The position numbers were made by a program, and so were the translations under genes. A stretch of 64,000 nt of DNA, taken from Nocardiopsis sp. FIRDI 009 (GTDB lineage: Bacteria; Actinomycetota; Actinomycetes; Streptosporangiales; Streptosporangiaceae). Positions 40,419 through 48,660 of this stretch are shown here, one piece after another. The notes beneath the pieces are model-generated. The model was given only the letters and a program-made list of their open reading frames with translations, was not told where the DNA came from and ran no database searches. Within the stretch, counting starts at the first letter, position 1. Each line of letters begins with the position of its first letter. The stretch is from the NCBI RefSeq assembly GCF_003386285.1, contig NZ_QPNC01000005.1:62001-126000 (forward strand). The letters run 5' to 3'.

Positions 40419-41177
40419 TCATCCTAGAGGGCCGCCCGCGACATAGATGACCTGGCCGGACACGAAACCGGCCGCCTCACCGGTGAGGAAGGCGATCGTG
40501 TTGGCGATGTCGTCCGGCTCGCCCACCCGGCGCACCGGGATCTCGGCGGCCTTGAACTCCTTCATCGCGTCGTAGTCGACGCCGACGCGTTCGGCCGTGG
40601 CCCGGGTCATGTCGGTCTCGACGAACCCGGGCGCCACCGCGTTGCAGGTGACGCCGAACTTGCCCAGTTCGATCGCGAGGGTCTTGGTGAAACCCTGGAG
40701 ACCGGCCTTGGCCGCGGAGTAGTTGGCCTGGCCGCGGTTGCCCTGCGCGGAGGAGCTGGACAGGTTGACGATCCGGCCCCACTTGTGCTCGGTCATGTGC
40801 GCCTGGGCGGCCCGGCTCATGAGGAACGCGCCCCGCAGGTGCACGTTCATCACGGTGTCCCAGTCCTCCACCGACATCTTGAACAGCAGGTTGTCACGCA
40901 GGACACCGGCGTTGTTCACCAGGATCTGCGGCGGTCCCAGCCGCTCGGCGACGGTGTCGACCGCGGCGGCCACCTGGTCGGCGTCGGACACGTCGCAGCC
41001 CACCGCGAGCGCCCGGCCGCCCTCGGCGGCGATGCGGTCCACGACCTGCTGGGCGTCGGACTCCTTCAGGTCCAGCACGGCCACGGACCGGCCCTCACGC
41101 GCCAGCCGCTCGGCGGTGGCCGCGCCGATGCCTCGGGCGGCGCCGGTCACGATGGCCACACGGGATGTTGGGGACAT
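40419..41177 (-). CDS. FabG-like short-chain dehydrogenase/reductase
   Basis: A 252-residue classical SDR of the 3-oxoacyl-ACP/acetoacetyl-CoA reductase type. The cofactor motif TGAARGIG is at residues 11-18 and NNAG at 88-91. The catalytic Ser sits in NLSSSSAQG, with Tyr and Lys in NYSAAK. The C-terminal GFVSGQVIYVAGG is typical of FabG. The ATG has a good ribosome site (GGAGGT). A TetR-type palindrome lies 52 bases upstream. It likely reduces 3-oxoacyl thioesters in fatty-acid or polyhydroxyalkanoate metabolism; the exact carrier is not predictable. Confidence 0.9.
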   Translation of the reverse strand: MSPTSRVAIVTGAARGIGAATAERLAREGRSVAVLDLKESDAQQVVDRIAAEGGRALAVGCDVSDADQVAAAVDTVAERLGPPQILVNNAGVLRDNLLFKMSVEDWDTVMNVHLRGAFLMSRAAQAHMTEHKWGRIVNLSSSSAQGNRGQANYSAAKAGLQGFTKTLAIELGKFGVTCNAVAPGFVETDMTRATAERVGVDYDAMKEFKAAEIPVRRVGEPDDIANTIAFLTGEAAGFVSGQVIYVAGGPLG

Positions 41178-41228
41178 GTGTTACCTCCAAGGTTCACGAG
41201 GTGGGCGCGAGGGAATCCTATCTCCATC

Positions 41229-41244
41229 CCTACCGGTCGGTAGG
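41229..41244 (-). promoter_or_regulatory. TetR-type operator upstream of the fabG-like gene
   Basis: CCTACCG-GT-CGGTAGG, a 16-base palindrome imperfect only at its centre, stands 52 bases before the SDR start. The shape and core are typical of TetR-family lipid-metabolism operators. No tetR gene is adjacent. Confidence 0.65.
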
Positions 41245-41516
41245 TGGCCGGGGTACGTGAACGGGGTTGCGCGGAAGCCCCTGACATGCGCCGGAATCCT
41301 CACCGGGGATTGGTGTCCCCGTTTCCCTGCACATTGTCAGGGCTTGGCCTACGATTGCCTCCAAGGCCAGGGTGCACGTGCATTCGAACCGTGCAGCGGC
41401 ACGCGCCGAACGGAGTGGGTGCCGTTCCCCGAGCGCGGGGAGAGGGTTTCACGACGATATCCGTAAGCGCCGGGTGAACGGGTTCGGGGCACACGCACCG
41501 GGGAGGAGTGGAAGGC

Positions 41517-42014
41517 ATGGAATGCGCGGAGGCGGTGGCGGAACCGGCCGGCGGCTGGTGGTTCAGGGTCCTGAAGCACGGTTCCAGCCGGTGGAACACG
41601 CCGGTGTGCGGTGACCGGCACGACGCCGTCACGTGGGGCTTCGAGCCCCGGCCGTACGCCGTGGGCGCCGCGCGCGAGATATCCGAGGCCCTTCTCCGTG
41701 AATGGGAGATGGGGTACTTGTCCGACGATGTCTCGGTCGTTGTTTCCGAATTGGTGACCAATGCGGTCCGGCACGGCGGTCCTCTGCCGGTGTCGCGGCC
41801 GGGCGAGGGCGGTATTCAGCTCTCTCTCATGCGCAGCGGACGCGAATTCATCTGCGCGGTCCGCGACGGCGGGGAACGGTGGCCGAGGAGAAGGCATCCG
41901 GACCTGACCCTCGAAGGAGGGCGGGGGCTTGCACTCGTCAGTGCTTTCGCGCGAGAGTGGGGAGTGATTCCGACACCCCCCAGCGGAAAGTTCGTTTGGG
42001 CGCAATTCGTCTGA
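41517..42014 (+). CDS. RsbW-like ATP-binding protein
   Basis: A 165-residue single-domain HATPase_c_2 protein of the anti-sigma/SpoIIAB-like group abundant in actinomycetes. The N-box is SELVTNAVRHGG near residue 80 and the G-box region is VRDGG followed by GRGLALVSAFAREWG. Family members act as serine kinases or partner-switch proteins for sigma factors or antagonists, but most actinomycete paralogues have no assigned partner. I chose ATG 41517, with GGAGG at 41502-41506; a GTG at 41508 overlaps that site. It is upstream of an XRE-DUF5753 gene, a common pairing. Confidence 0.85.
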   Translation: MECAEAVAEPAGGWWFRVLKHGSSRWNTPVCGDRHDAVTWGFEPRPYAVGAAREISEALLREWEMGYLSDDVSVVVSELVTNAVRHGGPLPVSRPGEGGIQLSLMRSGREFICAVRDGGERWPRRRHPDLTLEGGRGLALVSAFAREWGVIPTPPSGKFVWAQFV

Positions 42015-42120
42015 CGCGCCGACCGGTGCCGGTGGGCGGCCACCCCGCCGCCGTCCGTGGCCGCGACCGGTCGAGGGGCGGTCGGACACGGGCCCCGACC
42101 GGATGTGGCTCCGTGCGTAC

Positions 42121-42155
42121 GGACACTGTGGCTATATCGTGTACCTGTAGTGTCC
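42121..42155. promoter_or_regulatory. Inverted repeat in the XRE promoter region
   Basis: GGACACT (42121-42127) and AGTGTCC (42149-42155) form perfect 7-bp arms around a 21-base A+T-richer spacer. It lies 70 bases upstream of the XRE start. Autoregulation is plausible for this family. Confidence 0.45.
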
Positions 42156-42225
42156 TGCCCGCACGGCAAAGGACCACCACCGGTCGGGATACCCTTGTTC
42201 GGGGAATGACAGAGAGGCGGCGAAC

Positions 42226-43116
42226 GTGGATATCGCTCGATTGCGCAAGGGGAGTGGCCCCACCGTGCGTCGCATGCTCCTCGGGCACGAGCTACGGCAG
42301 TACCGCGAACAGCGCGGTATCAGCCGTGAGGACGCGGGGAACCGGATTCGCGCCTCCGCGTCCAAGATCAGTCGGATGGAACTCGGCCGGGTCGGTTTCA
42401 AGCTCCGTGATATCGAGGACCTCCTCAAGATGTACGGGGTCACCGACCGTAAGGTCATCAAGCAATTCCTCGAAGTGGCCCGCGAATCCAACAAGCCGGG
42501 CTGGTGGAAGGAGTACGGCGACTCCCTGCACAAGTGGTTCGTCCGCTACGTGGGTTTCGAGGAGGCCGCCGACCACATCCGGATCTACGAGTCCCAGTTC
42601 GTGCCGGGTCTGCTCCAGACAGAGGAGTACGCGCGCGAGATCATCTCCGGTGGCGTGGAGACCGACATGGTCACCGAGCAGCGGATCGAGGCCAGGCTGC
42701 GCAGACAGCAGCGGCTCGACCGCGACAAGGACATGCGCATGTGGGTCATCCTCGACGAGGCCGCGGTCCGTCGGCCGATCGGGGGCAAGCCGCGCGGACG
42801 GGAGATCATGCGCGGCCAGCTCCGCCGGCTGATCGAGTTCTGCAAGGACTACGACAACATCACCCTCCAGATCGTCCCCTTCGAGGTCGGCGCGCACGCC
42901 GCCGAGGCGGGATCGTTCACCCTGCTCCGCTACTCCGACTTCGAACTCGCGGACCTGCTCTACCTGGAGCAGCTGACCGACGGGGAGATCGTCGACCGTC
43001 GGAACGTGGTGGAGGCCTACACCAAGGCGATGACCAGGCTGAGTGTCGCGGCGGCCACCCCGGACGAGACGCTGGAGATGCTTGAGGAGATGCTGGCCGA
43101 CCTGGAGAGGGACTGA
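42226..43116 (+). CDS. XRE-family regulator with DUF5753 domain
   Basis: A 296-residue helix-turn-helix protein. The HTH is at about residues 20-55 (LRQYREQRGISREDAGNRIRASASKISRMELGR). The DUF5753 domain follows, with FVPGLLQTEEYAR and the C-terminal YLEQLTDGEIVD block. These proteins usually work with a small DUF397 protein encoded next door on the same strand. Here a DUF397 gene exists but is convergent, at 43338-43571. GTG 42226 has a GAGAGGCGG ribosome site. Confidence 0.92.
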   Translation: MDIARLRKGSGPTVRRMLLGHELRQYREQRGISREDAGNRIRASASKISRMELGRVGFKLRDIEDLLKMYGVTDRKVIKQFLEVARESNKPGWWKEYGDSLHKWFVRYVGFEEAADHIRIYESQFVPGLLQTEEYAREIISGGVETDMVTEQRIEARLRRQQRLDRDKDMRMWVILDEAAVRRPIGGKPRGREIMRGQLRRLIEFCKDYDNITLQIVPFEVGAHAAEAGSFTLLRYSDFELADLLYLEQLTDGEIVDRRNVVEAYTKAMTRLSVAAATPDETLEMLEEMLADLERD

Positions 43117-43189
43117 TCGCCAGCCGTGTGTCGACGGGGGCGGTGCCCGCACCCCGGGACCGCCGCGAGACCGTGTGGCCCCACCGGAT

Positions 43190-43224
43190 CCCGGGGGCTC
43201 CACCGCCGCGGTGGAGCCCCCGGG
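43190..43224. terminator. Bidirectional terminator between XRE and DUF397 genes
   Basis: A perfect 15-bp stem (arms begin CCCGGGGGCTCCACC) with a GCCGC loop, placed between the two convergent genes. Confidence 0.88.
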
Positions 43225-43337
43225 TGTCGCGGCCGCCCGACCGGGGTGAGAGAGCCCCGGTGCCGCCGCTCGGGAGGGACGGGCGTCCGGAGTCGGAGCC
43301 TTGCGAGGCGCGCCGTCGGATCGCTTCGTCCTCGGGG

Positions 43338-43571
43338 TCAGCTCAGCAGGTTGTCGAAGTCACCGTCCTTGGCGCCCAGGATCATGCAGTCGATCTCCTC
43401 CTGGGTGTAGACCAGTGCGGGACCCGCGGGGAAACGGGAGTTGCGCACGGCGATCGACCCGTCGCCCAGTCGTGCCATCTCCACGCAGGCGCCCTGGGAA
43501 TTGCTGCGCTTCGCCTTCTGCCACGCCACACCGGTGAGCTCGGTCGCGGAGATGCCATTGTGTGCGGTCAT
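43338..43571 (-). CDS. DUF397 protein
   Basis: A 77-residue DUF397 protein, with the family pattern WQKAKRSNSQGACVEMA, then AVRNSRFP and FTQEE-like VYTQEEIDCMILGAKDGDF. DUF397 proteins are small partners of XRE-DUF5753 regulators. ATG 43571 follows GAAGGAG. A longer open frame to 43757 has no support. Its opposite orientation to the XRE gene is atypical and implies separate control, consistent with the large inverted repeat just upstream. Confidence 0.92.
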   Translation of the reverse strand: MTAHNGISATELTGVAWQKAKRSNSQGACVEMARLGDGSIAVRNSRFPAGPALVYTQEEIDCMILGAKDGDFDNLLS

Positions 43572-43604
43572 GCTGTGCTCCTTCGTCGCTTGAGGGGAAG
43601 TGCT

Positions 43605-43640
43605 GTGCTGATGCACTGACATATGCACGTGCATCAGCAC
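43605..43640 (-). promoter_or_regulatory. 36-bp inverted repeat upstream of DUF397
   Basis: Perfect 12-bp arms GTGCTGATGCAC (43605-43616) and GTGCATCAGCAC (43629-43640) flank a 12-base spacer that itself contains TGCAC. The site ends 34 bases before the DUF397 start. It may be an XRE operator or a leader hairpin. Confidence 0.6.
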
Positions 43641-43802
43641 TGTCACGTTCACAAGACTAGCGTGACGGCGGCCACTTGTCCCCGGCTTTCGCATGATGTA
43701 AGCGCCATGTAATCGAAGGGGCGTGTACGGGCGCGAATGCACCCGACAAAGGATCAAAAAGACGGATGAAACACTCAGAGGAAAGGTGTCGGGAGCATGG
43801 GA

Positions 43803-43834
43803 GAGCCCCGCCGGTCGGGTGACCGGCGGGGCTC
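43803..43834 (-). terminator. Terminator of the znuA-like gene
   Basis: A perfect 14-bp stem (GAGCCCCGCCGGTC with its complement) and a 4-base loop, 50 bases beyond the znuA stop. Confidence 0.9.
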
Positions 43835-43883
43835 GGGGAGGGGGAGGATGGCTCAGCGCCCCCAGGTGGGTCGGGGGCGGCGG

Positions 43884-44921
43884 TCAGGAGCACTCCAGGG
43901 CCGTCGTCAGGGCTGCCAGGTTCCCGCGCATGATCGAGGGGTAGTCGTCGCCGGGGGACTGGTCGGTCACCCCCTCCAGGGGGTCGAGTACGGCGACCTC
44001 GGCCCCGGACTCGGCGGCGATGGTGTCGGCGGTCGCGGCGGGCATCAGCGGTTCGGTGAAGACCGTGGTGATGCCCCGCTCCTCCACGATGTCCGCGATC
44101 GCCGCGATCTGGGAGGGGGAGGGCTCGGTGTCGGGGTCGACCCCGCTGACGCCGATCTGCTCCAGGCCGTACTCCTCGGTGAGGTAGGCGAAGGCCGTGT
44201 GCCCGACGACCACCTCGCGGTGCGCGCAGTCTGCCAGGCCCTCGTCGTACTCCTGGCCGATCGCCTCCAGTTCGGCGGTGACGGCCTCGGCGTTGTCCTC
44301 GTAGGTCTGGGCGCCGTCCGGGTCCAGCTCGGCCATCCGGTCCGCGAGGGCGTGCGCGGTCTCCGCCATCAGATCGAGGTCGAGCCAGAAGTGGGGGTCG
44401 AGGTCACCGTGGTCGTGTCCGTCGCCCTCCTCGTGGCCCTCCTCCTCGGCGTGCTCCTCGTGCCCGTGCTCCTCCTCGGAGTGGCCGTCCTCGTGGGCGT
44501 GGTCGTCCTCGCCCTCGTGGTCGTGCCCGCCGTCGTCGCCGATGGGGTGGAGTTCGACCACGTCGGCGACGTCGAGCGCCGCGTCCGACGCCTCCTGCTC
44601 GACCGCCTCGTCCACGGCGGGCTGGAGGCCCGAGACGTAGAAGGCGATGTCCGCCTCGCTGACCTCGCCGATCTGGCGGCCGGTCAGTTCGAGGTCGTGG
44701 GGTTCGGCGCCCGGCTCGGTGAGCTGTGTGACGGCCACACGGTCGCCGCCGACCTGTCCGGCCAGCCACTCCAGGGGGTAGACGCCGGTGACGAGGGTCA
44801 GCGCGGCGTCCTCCGTGCCGTCGGCCCCGCCCTCGCCGCCGCACGCGGTGATCATCATGAGTGTCGCGGCGCCGAGGGCGGCGGCCCGCACGGTGGTCCC
44901 AGTTCGCATGGGATCCATCAT
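43884..44921 (-). CDS. znuA: Zinc ABC transporter substrate-binding lipoprotein (ZnuA-like)
   Basis: A 345-residue cluster A-I solute-binding protein for zinc. The N-terminus is a lipoprotein signal with lipobox ITAC near residue 27. A family EPHDLELTGRQ segment supplies a metal-ligand His. Residues about 125-170 form a long His/Asp/Glu-rich loop (GHDHEGEDDHAHEDGH and more) that traps zinc. FWLDLDLM, VVGHTAFAYL and VFTEPLM follow. A Zur box lies 10 bases upstream, so zinc repression is expected. The start could be 44921, 44918 or 44909; all keep the lipobox. No znuB or znuC is adjacent, so the permease and ATPase must be elsewhere. Confidence 0.93.
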   Translation of the reverse strand: MMDPMRTGTTVRAAALGAATLMMITACGGEGGADGTEDAALTLVTGVYPLEWLAGQVGGDRVAVTQLTEPGAEPHDLELTGRQIGEVSEADIAFYVSGLQPAVDEAVEQEASDAALDVADVVELHPIGDDGGHDHEGEDDHAHEDGHSEEEHGHEEHAEEEGHEEGDGHDHGDLDPHFWLDLDLMAETAHALADRMAELDPDGAQTYEDNAEAVTAELEAIGQEYDEGLADCAHREVVVGHTAFAYLTEEYGLEQIGVSGVDPDTEPSPSQIAAIADIVEERGITTVFTEPLMPAATADTIAAESGAEVAVLDPLEGVTDQSPGDDYPSIMRGNLAALTTALECS

Positions 44922-44930
44922 GAGGGAAAA

Positions 44931-44945
44931 TGAAAACGGTTGTCA
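44931..44945 (-). promoter_or_regulatory. Zur box
   Basis: TGAAAACGGTTGTCA is a 15-base palindrome with one mismatch, the form of the actinomycete Zur site. It sits immediately upstream of znuA, where a bound repressor would block transcription when zinc is plentiful. Confidence 0.85.
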
Positions 44946-45008
44946 ATTTGCCCGGATGGTGGTGAAGATCCCAGGCCGACGGCCGCGGGGCGGCCGGACC
45001 GCCCGGAC

Positions 45009-45680
45009 TCAGTCCGCCTCGGCGAACCGCTCCACGTCCTCGGTGCGACCGGCGACCACGATCACGTCCCCCTTGCTCAGCACGGTCTCCCGGCTCGCGT
45101 ACGTGAACGCCGCGCCGCGGTGCTTGACCGACACCACCGTGATCCCGTACTTCTGCCGGACCCTGGTCTCGGCCAGGGGGAGGCCGATCAGCTCCTTGGG
45201 AGCCTTGGTCTTGCCGAGCGAGAACCCCTCCTCCATCTCGACATAGTCCAGCATCCGCCCCGACACCAGGTGCGCGACCCGCTCACCCATGTCGTGCTCG
45301 GGCAGGACCACGTGGTGGGCGCCCACCTGTTCGAGGATGCGGCCGTGACGTCGGCTGACCGCCTTGGCCCAGATGTCGGGGACGCCCAGGTCGACCAGCT
45401 GCGACGTGGCGAGGATGCTCTCCTCCAGGTGCGACCCGATCGCGACGACGGCGTGGGTGAACTGCGCCGCGCCGATCTGCCGGAGCGCCTCGTCGTCCGT
45501 GGCGTCCGCGATCACCGTGTGGGTGAGGGCGTCGGCGAACATCTGGACCAGGCGCGGGCTGGAGTCCATGCCCAGCACCTCCCAGCCGTGGTTGATCAGC
45601 TCCAGCGCCATGGAGCTGCCGAACCGGCCCAGCCCGATGATCAGGATGCGTTTGTCGGATTCCTTCTTGGCGTATGGCAC
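45009..45680 (-). CDS. ktrA: Potassium uptake regulator KtrA (RCK/TrkA domain)
   Basis: A 223-residue cytoplasmic RCK protein. The N-terminal Rossmann fold (ILIIGLGRFGSSMA, residues about 12-25) binds ATP/ADP or NAD, and GMDSSP follows. The C-terminal TrkA_C half contains the EMEEGFSL and VSVKHRG segments. It gates the KtrB channel encoded just upstream. I chose GTG 45680 because GGAAG precedes it and the length matches KtrA; the TTG at 45719 that overlaps the ktrB stop would add 13 unlikely residues. Confidence 0.94.
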   Translation of the reverse strand: MPYAKKESDKRILIIGLGRFGSSMALELINHGWEVLGMDSSPRLVQMFADALTHTVIADATDDEALRQIGAAQFTHAVVAIGSHLEESILATSQLVDLGVPDIWAKAVSRRHGRILEQVGAHHVVLPEHDMGERVAHLVSGRMLDYVEMEEGFSLGKTKAPKELIGLPLAETRVRQKYGITVVSVKHRGAAFTYASRETVLSKGDVIVVAGRTEDVERFAEAD

Positions 45681-45715
45681 GGGGTCTTCCTTCGGTGACT
45701 GCGGGTGGGTGGTGT

Positions 45716-47182
45716 TCAACCGATCATCGTCCTGCCCTCGGCCAGGTCGTACCGGCGCTTGCGCTCACGGAAGGCGATGGCGGTGACGAACGTGACCGGA
45801 CCGATGCGGCCCGCGATCATCAGCACCGCGAGCAGCAGTTGCGCCCACGGCGGAAGGTCCGGGGTGATGCCCGTGGACAGACCCACCACGCCCACCGCGG
45901 AGACCACCTCGAAGAGGGTCTCCATGAACGAGAACTGGGTCGTGTGCAGGAAGAACACGGTCGTTCCCGCCACCGTCGTCATGGACAGGAAGGTCAGGCT
46001 GAGGGCCTGGCGGATGATGTCGGGAGGAAGGCGGCGGCCGAAGACGTGCACGTGGTCGTGGGCGCGCACCTCCGACCACAGGACGAGGAAGAGCACCGCG
46101 AGCGTGGCGACCTTGATGCCGCCCGCCGTTCCGGCGCTGCCGTTGCCCACGAACATCATCATGATGGTGAGCAACAGCGTGGAGTCGTGCATCCGCCCGG
46201 TGTCGGTGACGTTGAAGCCGCCGCTGCGCGGCATGACCCCGTGGAAGAACCCGTCGGTGATCCGCGCCCACCAGTGCAGACCGCCCAACGTGTCCGGGTT
46301 GCCCCACTCCATCGCGATCACGAGGAGACCGGTGACCACGAACAGCACGGAGCTCGTGACGACGGTCAGCCGCGTGTGCAGGCTCCAGTGCTTCGGCACG
46401 CGCCAGTGGCGGCGCAGTTCGAGCAGGACGGGGAAGCCGATGCCGCCGAGGATGACGGCCACGGCCACCGTCCCGAGGATGACGAGGTCCCCGGAGAACC
46501 GGGTGAGGCTGTCGTCGTACAGCGACAGTCCCGCGTTGTTGAACGCCGACACCGAGTGGAAGAAGGCCGAGTACGCCGCCTCCCCGAAACCCATCCCGTG
46601 GCCCAGCCACATCCGCGGCATGATGACCACGAACGTCGCGGCCTCGACCACCAGGCAGACCAGGGCCACCCGGCTGACGATCCCCCGGACGTCCCCGACC
46701 GCCAGCGCCCGGTTCTCCGCCTGCACGTTGAGCTGCATGCGCAGGCTGAAACGCTGCACGAGCGCCGAGCCGAGCAGGGAGGCCAGCGTCATGATGCCGA
46801 TCCCGCCGACCTGGATCAGCGCGGTGACCACCAGTTGGCCGAAGACCGACAGGTCGTGCCCGATGGAGATGACCGAGAGTCCGCACACGGCCAGGGACGT
46901 GGTCGAGGTGAACACCGCCTCGACGAAGTCCAGCCCCTCACCGTCGGTCGAGGCCGCGGGTGTCATCAGCAGCCCGGCGCCCAGGAGGTCGGCCGCGAGG
47001 AACATCAGGAGGAAGGCGCGGGCGGGCTTGCCCCACGCGCTGCGCGGCCGGTACGTCGGCCGTTCGGCGGACCAGCGCCGGGCGATCGGGGGAATTCGGT
47101 TCAAGAGGCGGGCGACGTGCCGCCGCGTGGCACTGGCCGTCTGAGCGGCGCGAGCGCGCGCCGCGTCGGGAACCCACCCCAT
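45716..47182 (-). CDS. ktrB: Potassium transporter KtrB (TrkH family)
   Basis: An integral membrane protein of 488 residues with four M1-P-M2 repeats. The selectivity-filter segments are visible: TSTTSLAVCGLS, SVSAFNNAGLS, GVMPRSGGFN and EVVSAVGVVGLSTG. These match KtrB/TrkH, which import K+ with a sodium dependence in several species. It forms an operon with ktrA, 35 bases apart. The start is uncertain: ATG 47182 (MGWVPD) has a purine-rich upstream, while ATG 47242 would add a Gly/Ser-rich 20-residue tail with no ribosome site. Confidence 0.93.
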   Translation of the reverse strand: MGWVPDAARARAAQTASATRRHVARLLNRIPPIARRWSAERPTYRPRSAWGKPARAFLLMFLAADLLGAGLLMTPAASTDGEGLDFVEAVFTSTTSLAVCGLSVISIGHDLSVFGQLVVTALIQVGGIGIMTLASLLGSALVQRFSLRMQLNVQAENRALAVGDVRGIVSRVALVCLVVEAATFVVIMPRMWLGHGMGFGEAAYSAFFHSVSAFNNAGLSLYDDSLTRFSGDLVILGTVAVAVILGGIGFPVLLELRRHWRVPKHWSLHTRLTVVTSSVLFVVTGLLVIAMEWGNPDTLGGLHWWARITDGFFHGVMPRSGGFNVTDTGRMHDSTLLLTIMMMFVGNGSAGTAGGIKVATLAVLFLVLWSEVRAHDHVHVFGRRLPPDIIRQALSLTFLSMTTVAGTTVFFLHTTQFSFMETLFEVVSAVGVVGLSTGITPDLPPWAQLLLAVLMIAGRIGPVTFVTAIAFRERKRRYDLAEGRTMIG

Positions 47183-47288
47183 GATCCCGTTTCCACCCGA
47201 GTTTCCACGTGCGTCTTGTCCGGACCCGAACGATTCTGCCATCAGGGCGGGACCGAACGGGCCACCGAACCCGACTCGTCCGTGGTGG

Positions 47289-48206
47289 TCAGGCGTGTCG
47301 CGCGCCCTCGTGGGCGGCGTGGCCCGGCGGCTCCAGTTGCAGGGTCGAGTGTTCGACGTCGAAGTGTCCGGCCAGGCAGGTGTGGAGCTCGTCCAGCATC
47401 CGCCCGCTGTCCCGGAGGTGCTCCTCGCCCACGACCACGTGGGCCGACATCACGGGCACGCCGGAGGTGATGGTCCACGCGTGGAGGTCGTGCACGTCGA
47501 CGACGGCGGGGTGGCCGAGGAGGTGGTCGCGGACCTCGCCGAGGTCCATGTCCTTGGGGGTGGCCTCCAGCAGGATGTGCACGGCCTCCTTGAGCAGCGC
47601 CCACGCGCGGGGGACGATGATGGCGGCGATGGCGAGGGAGATGAGCGTGTCGACCCGGTTCCACCCGGTCAGCCACAGCACGACACCCCCGACGATGACG
47701 CCGACTGAGGCGAGGGCGTCGCTCAACACCTCCACGTAGGCGCCGCGGACGTTGAGGCTCTCCCTGGCCCCCGACCGCAGGACGAACAGCGCCACGACGT
47801 TGGCGACCAGGCCGACGCCGGCCACGAGCACGACGCCGGGGCCGGACACCTCGGCCGGTGAGCGCAGTCGGTCGACCGCCTCGATGACGATGAATCCGCA
47901 CAGGCCGAACAGCGCGAGCGCGTTGACGGCCGCGGCGAGGATCTCGGCGCGCTGGAAGCCGAAGGTCCGCCTGCTGGTGGCGGGTCGGGCGGCGATCCAC
48001 ACGGCGGCCAGCGCCAGGCCCACCCCGAAGGAGTCGGTGGCGGTGTGGCCGGCGTCGGCGAGCAGGGCGAGGCTGCCGCTGAGCAGGGCGCCGCTCACCT
48101 GGACGACGGCGACGGTGAGCATGAGTCCCAGGGCGAGCGTCAACCGCCCCTTGTTGGCGGCCCCGGCGGTCATCGCGCCGTGCCCGTGCCCGTGTCCGGC
48201 ACCCAT
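47289..48206 (-). CDS. Cation diffusion facilitator metal exporter (CzcD/ZitB-like)
   Basis: A 305-residue CDF transporter exporting Zn2+ or a similar divalent metal in exchange for protons. There are six hydrophobic helices. Metal-site residues are in LLADAGHTATD (HxxxD) and LSDALASVG (DxxxD-like). The N-terminus is His-rich (GHGHGHG), and the cytoplasmic C-terminal domain carries VDVHDLHAW. ATG 48206 has a near-perfect GGAGGAGGT site; the frame open to 48260 is not needed. It is divergent from an ArsR/SmtB-type repressor with two palindromes between them, so metal-induced derepression is expected. Confidence 0.94.
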   Translation of the reverse strand: MGAGHGHGHGAMTAGAANKGRLTLALGLMLTVAVVQVSGALLSGSLALLADAGHTATDSFGVGLALAAVWIAARPATSRRTFGFQRAEILAAAVNALALFGLCGFIVIEAVDRLRSPAEVSGPGVVLVAGVGLVANVVALFVLRSGARESLNVRGAYVEVLSDALASVGVIVGGVVLWLTGWNRVDTLISLAIAAIIVPRAWALLKEAVHILLEATPKDMDLGEVRDHLLGHPAVVDVHDLHAWTITSGVPVMSAHVVVGEEHLRDSGRMLDELHTCLAGHFDVEHSTLQLEPPGHAAHEGARHA

Positions 48207-48275
48207 CGAGGACCTCCTCCGTGGACGGCCGTGCCGGAGGTCACGCTCCGGCGCCGACAAACAATTCAGCCATCA

Positions 48276-48306
48276 CTGTTTATACAGTCTAAGCTGTCTA
48301 TACAGC
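48276..48306. promoter_or_regulatory. Twin ArsR/SmtB-type palindromes
   Basis: CTGT-TTAT-ACAG (48276-48287) and GCTGT-CTAT-ACAGC (48293-48306) have centres 18 bases apart, in the A+T-rich divergent promoter of the CDF exporter and arsR-like genes. They are presumably bound by the adjacent repressor. Confidence 0.8.
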
Positions 48307-48327
48307 AACCTATGTACAATGATTTTC

Positions 48328-48660
48328 ATGTTGACCTCCGAGCAGCGCCTGTCCGCCATCCACCGCCTGGGGCGCGCCCTGTCCGACCCCACCCGCAGCC
48401 GCCTGCTGCTGGCCCTCCTCGACGGCCCCAACTACCCGGCGGGCCTCGCCGACCAGCTGGGGCTCACCCGTCAGAACGTCTCCAACCACCTGGCCTGCCT
48501 GCGGGACTGCGGTCTGGTCCGGACCCAGGCGCGCGGGCGTCAGGTCAGCTACGAGCTCGTCGACGACTCCCTCGCCCACGCGCTGGACGACCTGCTGCGC
48601 GTCGTGTGGGGGACGACGCAGCCACACGTGCCGGCGGACGATCGCTCCTCCGTGGCCTGA
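48328..48660 (+). CDS. ArsR/SmtB-family metalloregulator
   Basis: A 110-residue winged-helix repressor (RLGRALSDPTRSRLLLALLDGPNYPAGLADQLGLTRQNVSNHLACLRDCGLV). The HTH segment NVSNHLACLRDCG resembles the CmtR/NmtR branch, with Cys residues in the recognition region that could bind metal. The C-terminus is short. It is divergent from the CDF exporter. ATG 48328 was chosen because it follows the operator region; an in-frame ATG lies at 48319. Confidence 0.9.
   Translation: MLTSEQRLSAIHRLGRALSDPTRSRLLLALLDGPNYPAGLADQLGLTRQNVSNHLACLRDCGLVRTQARGRQVSYELVDDSLAHALDDLLRVVWGTTQPHVPADDRSSVA

Noticed and set aside
41360..41400. TTCGAACC-like string suggesting a tRNA T-loop
   Set aside because: No acceptor stem, D-arm or anticodon arm can be folded around it.
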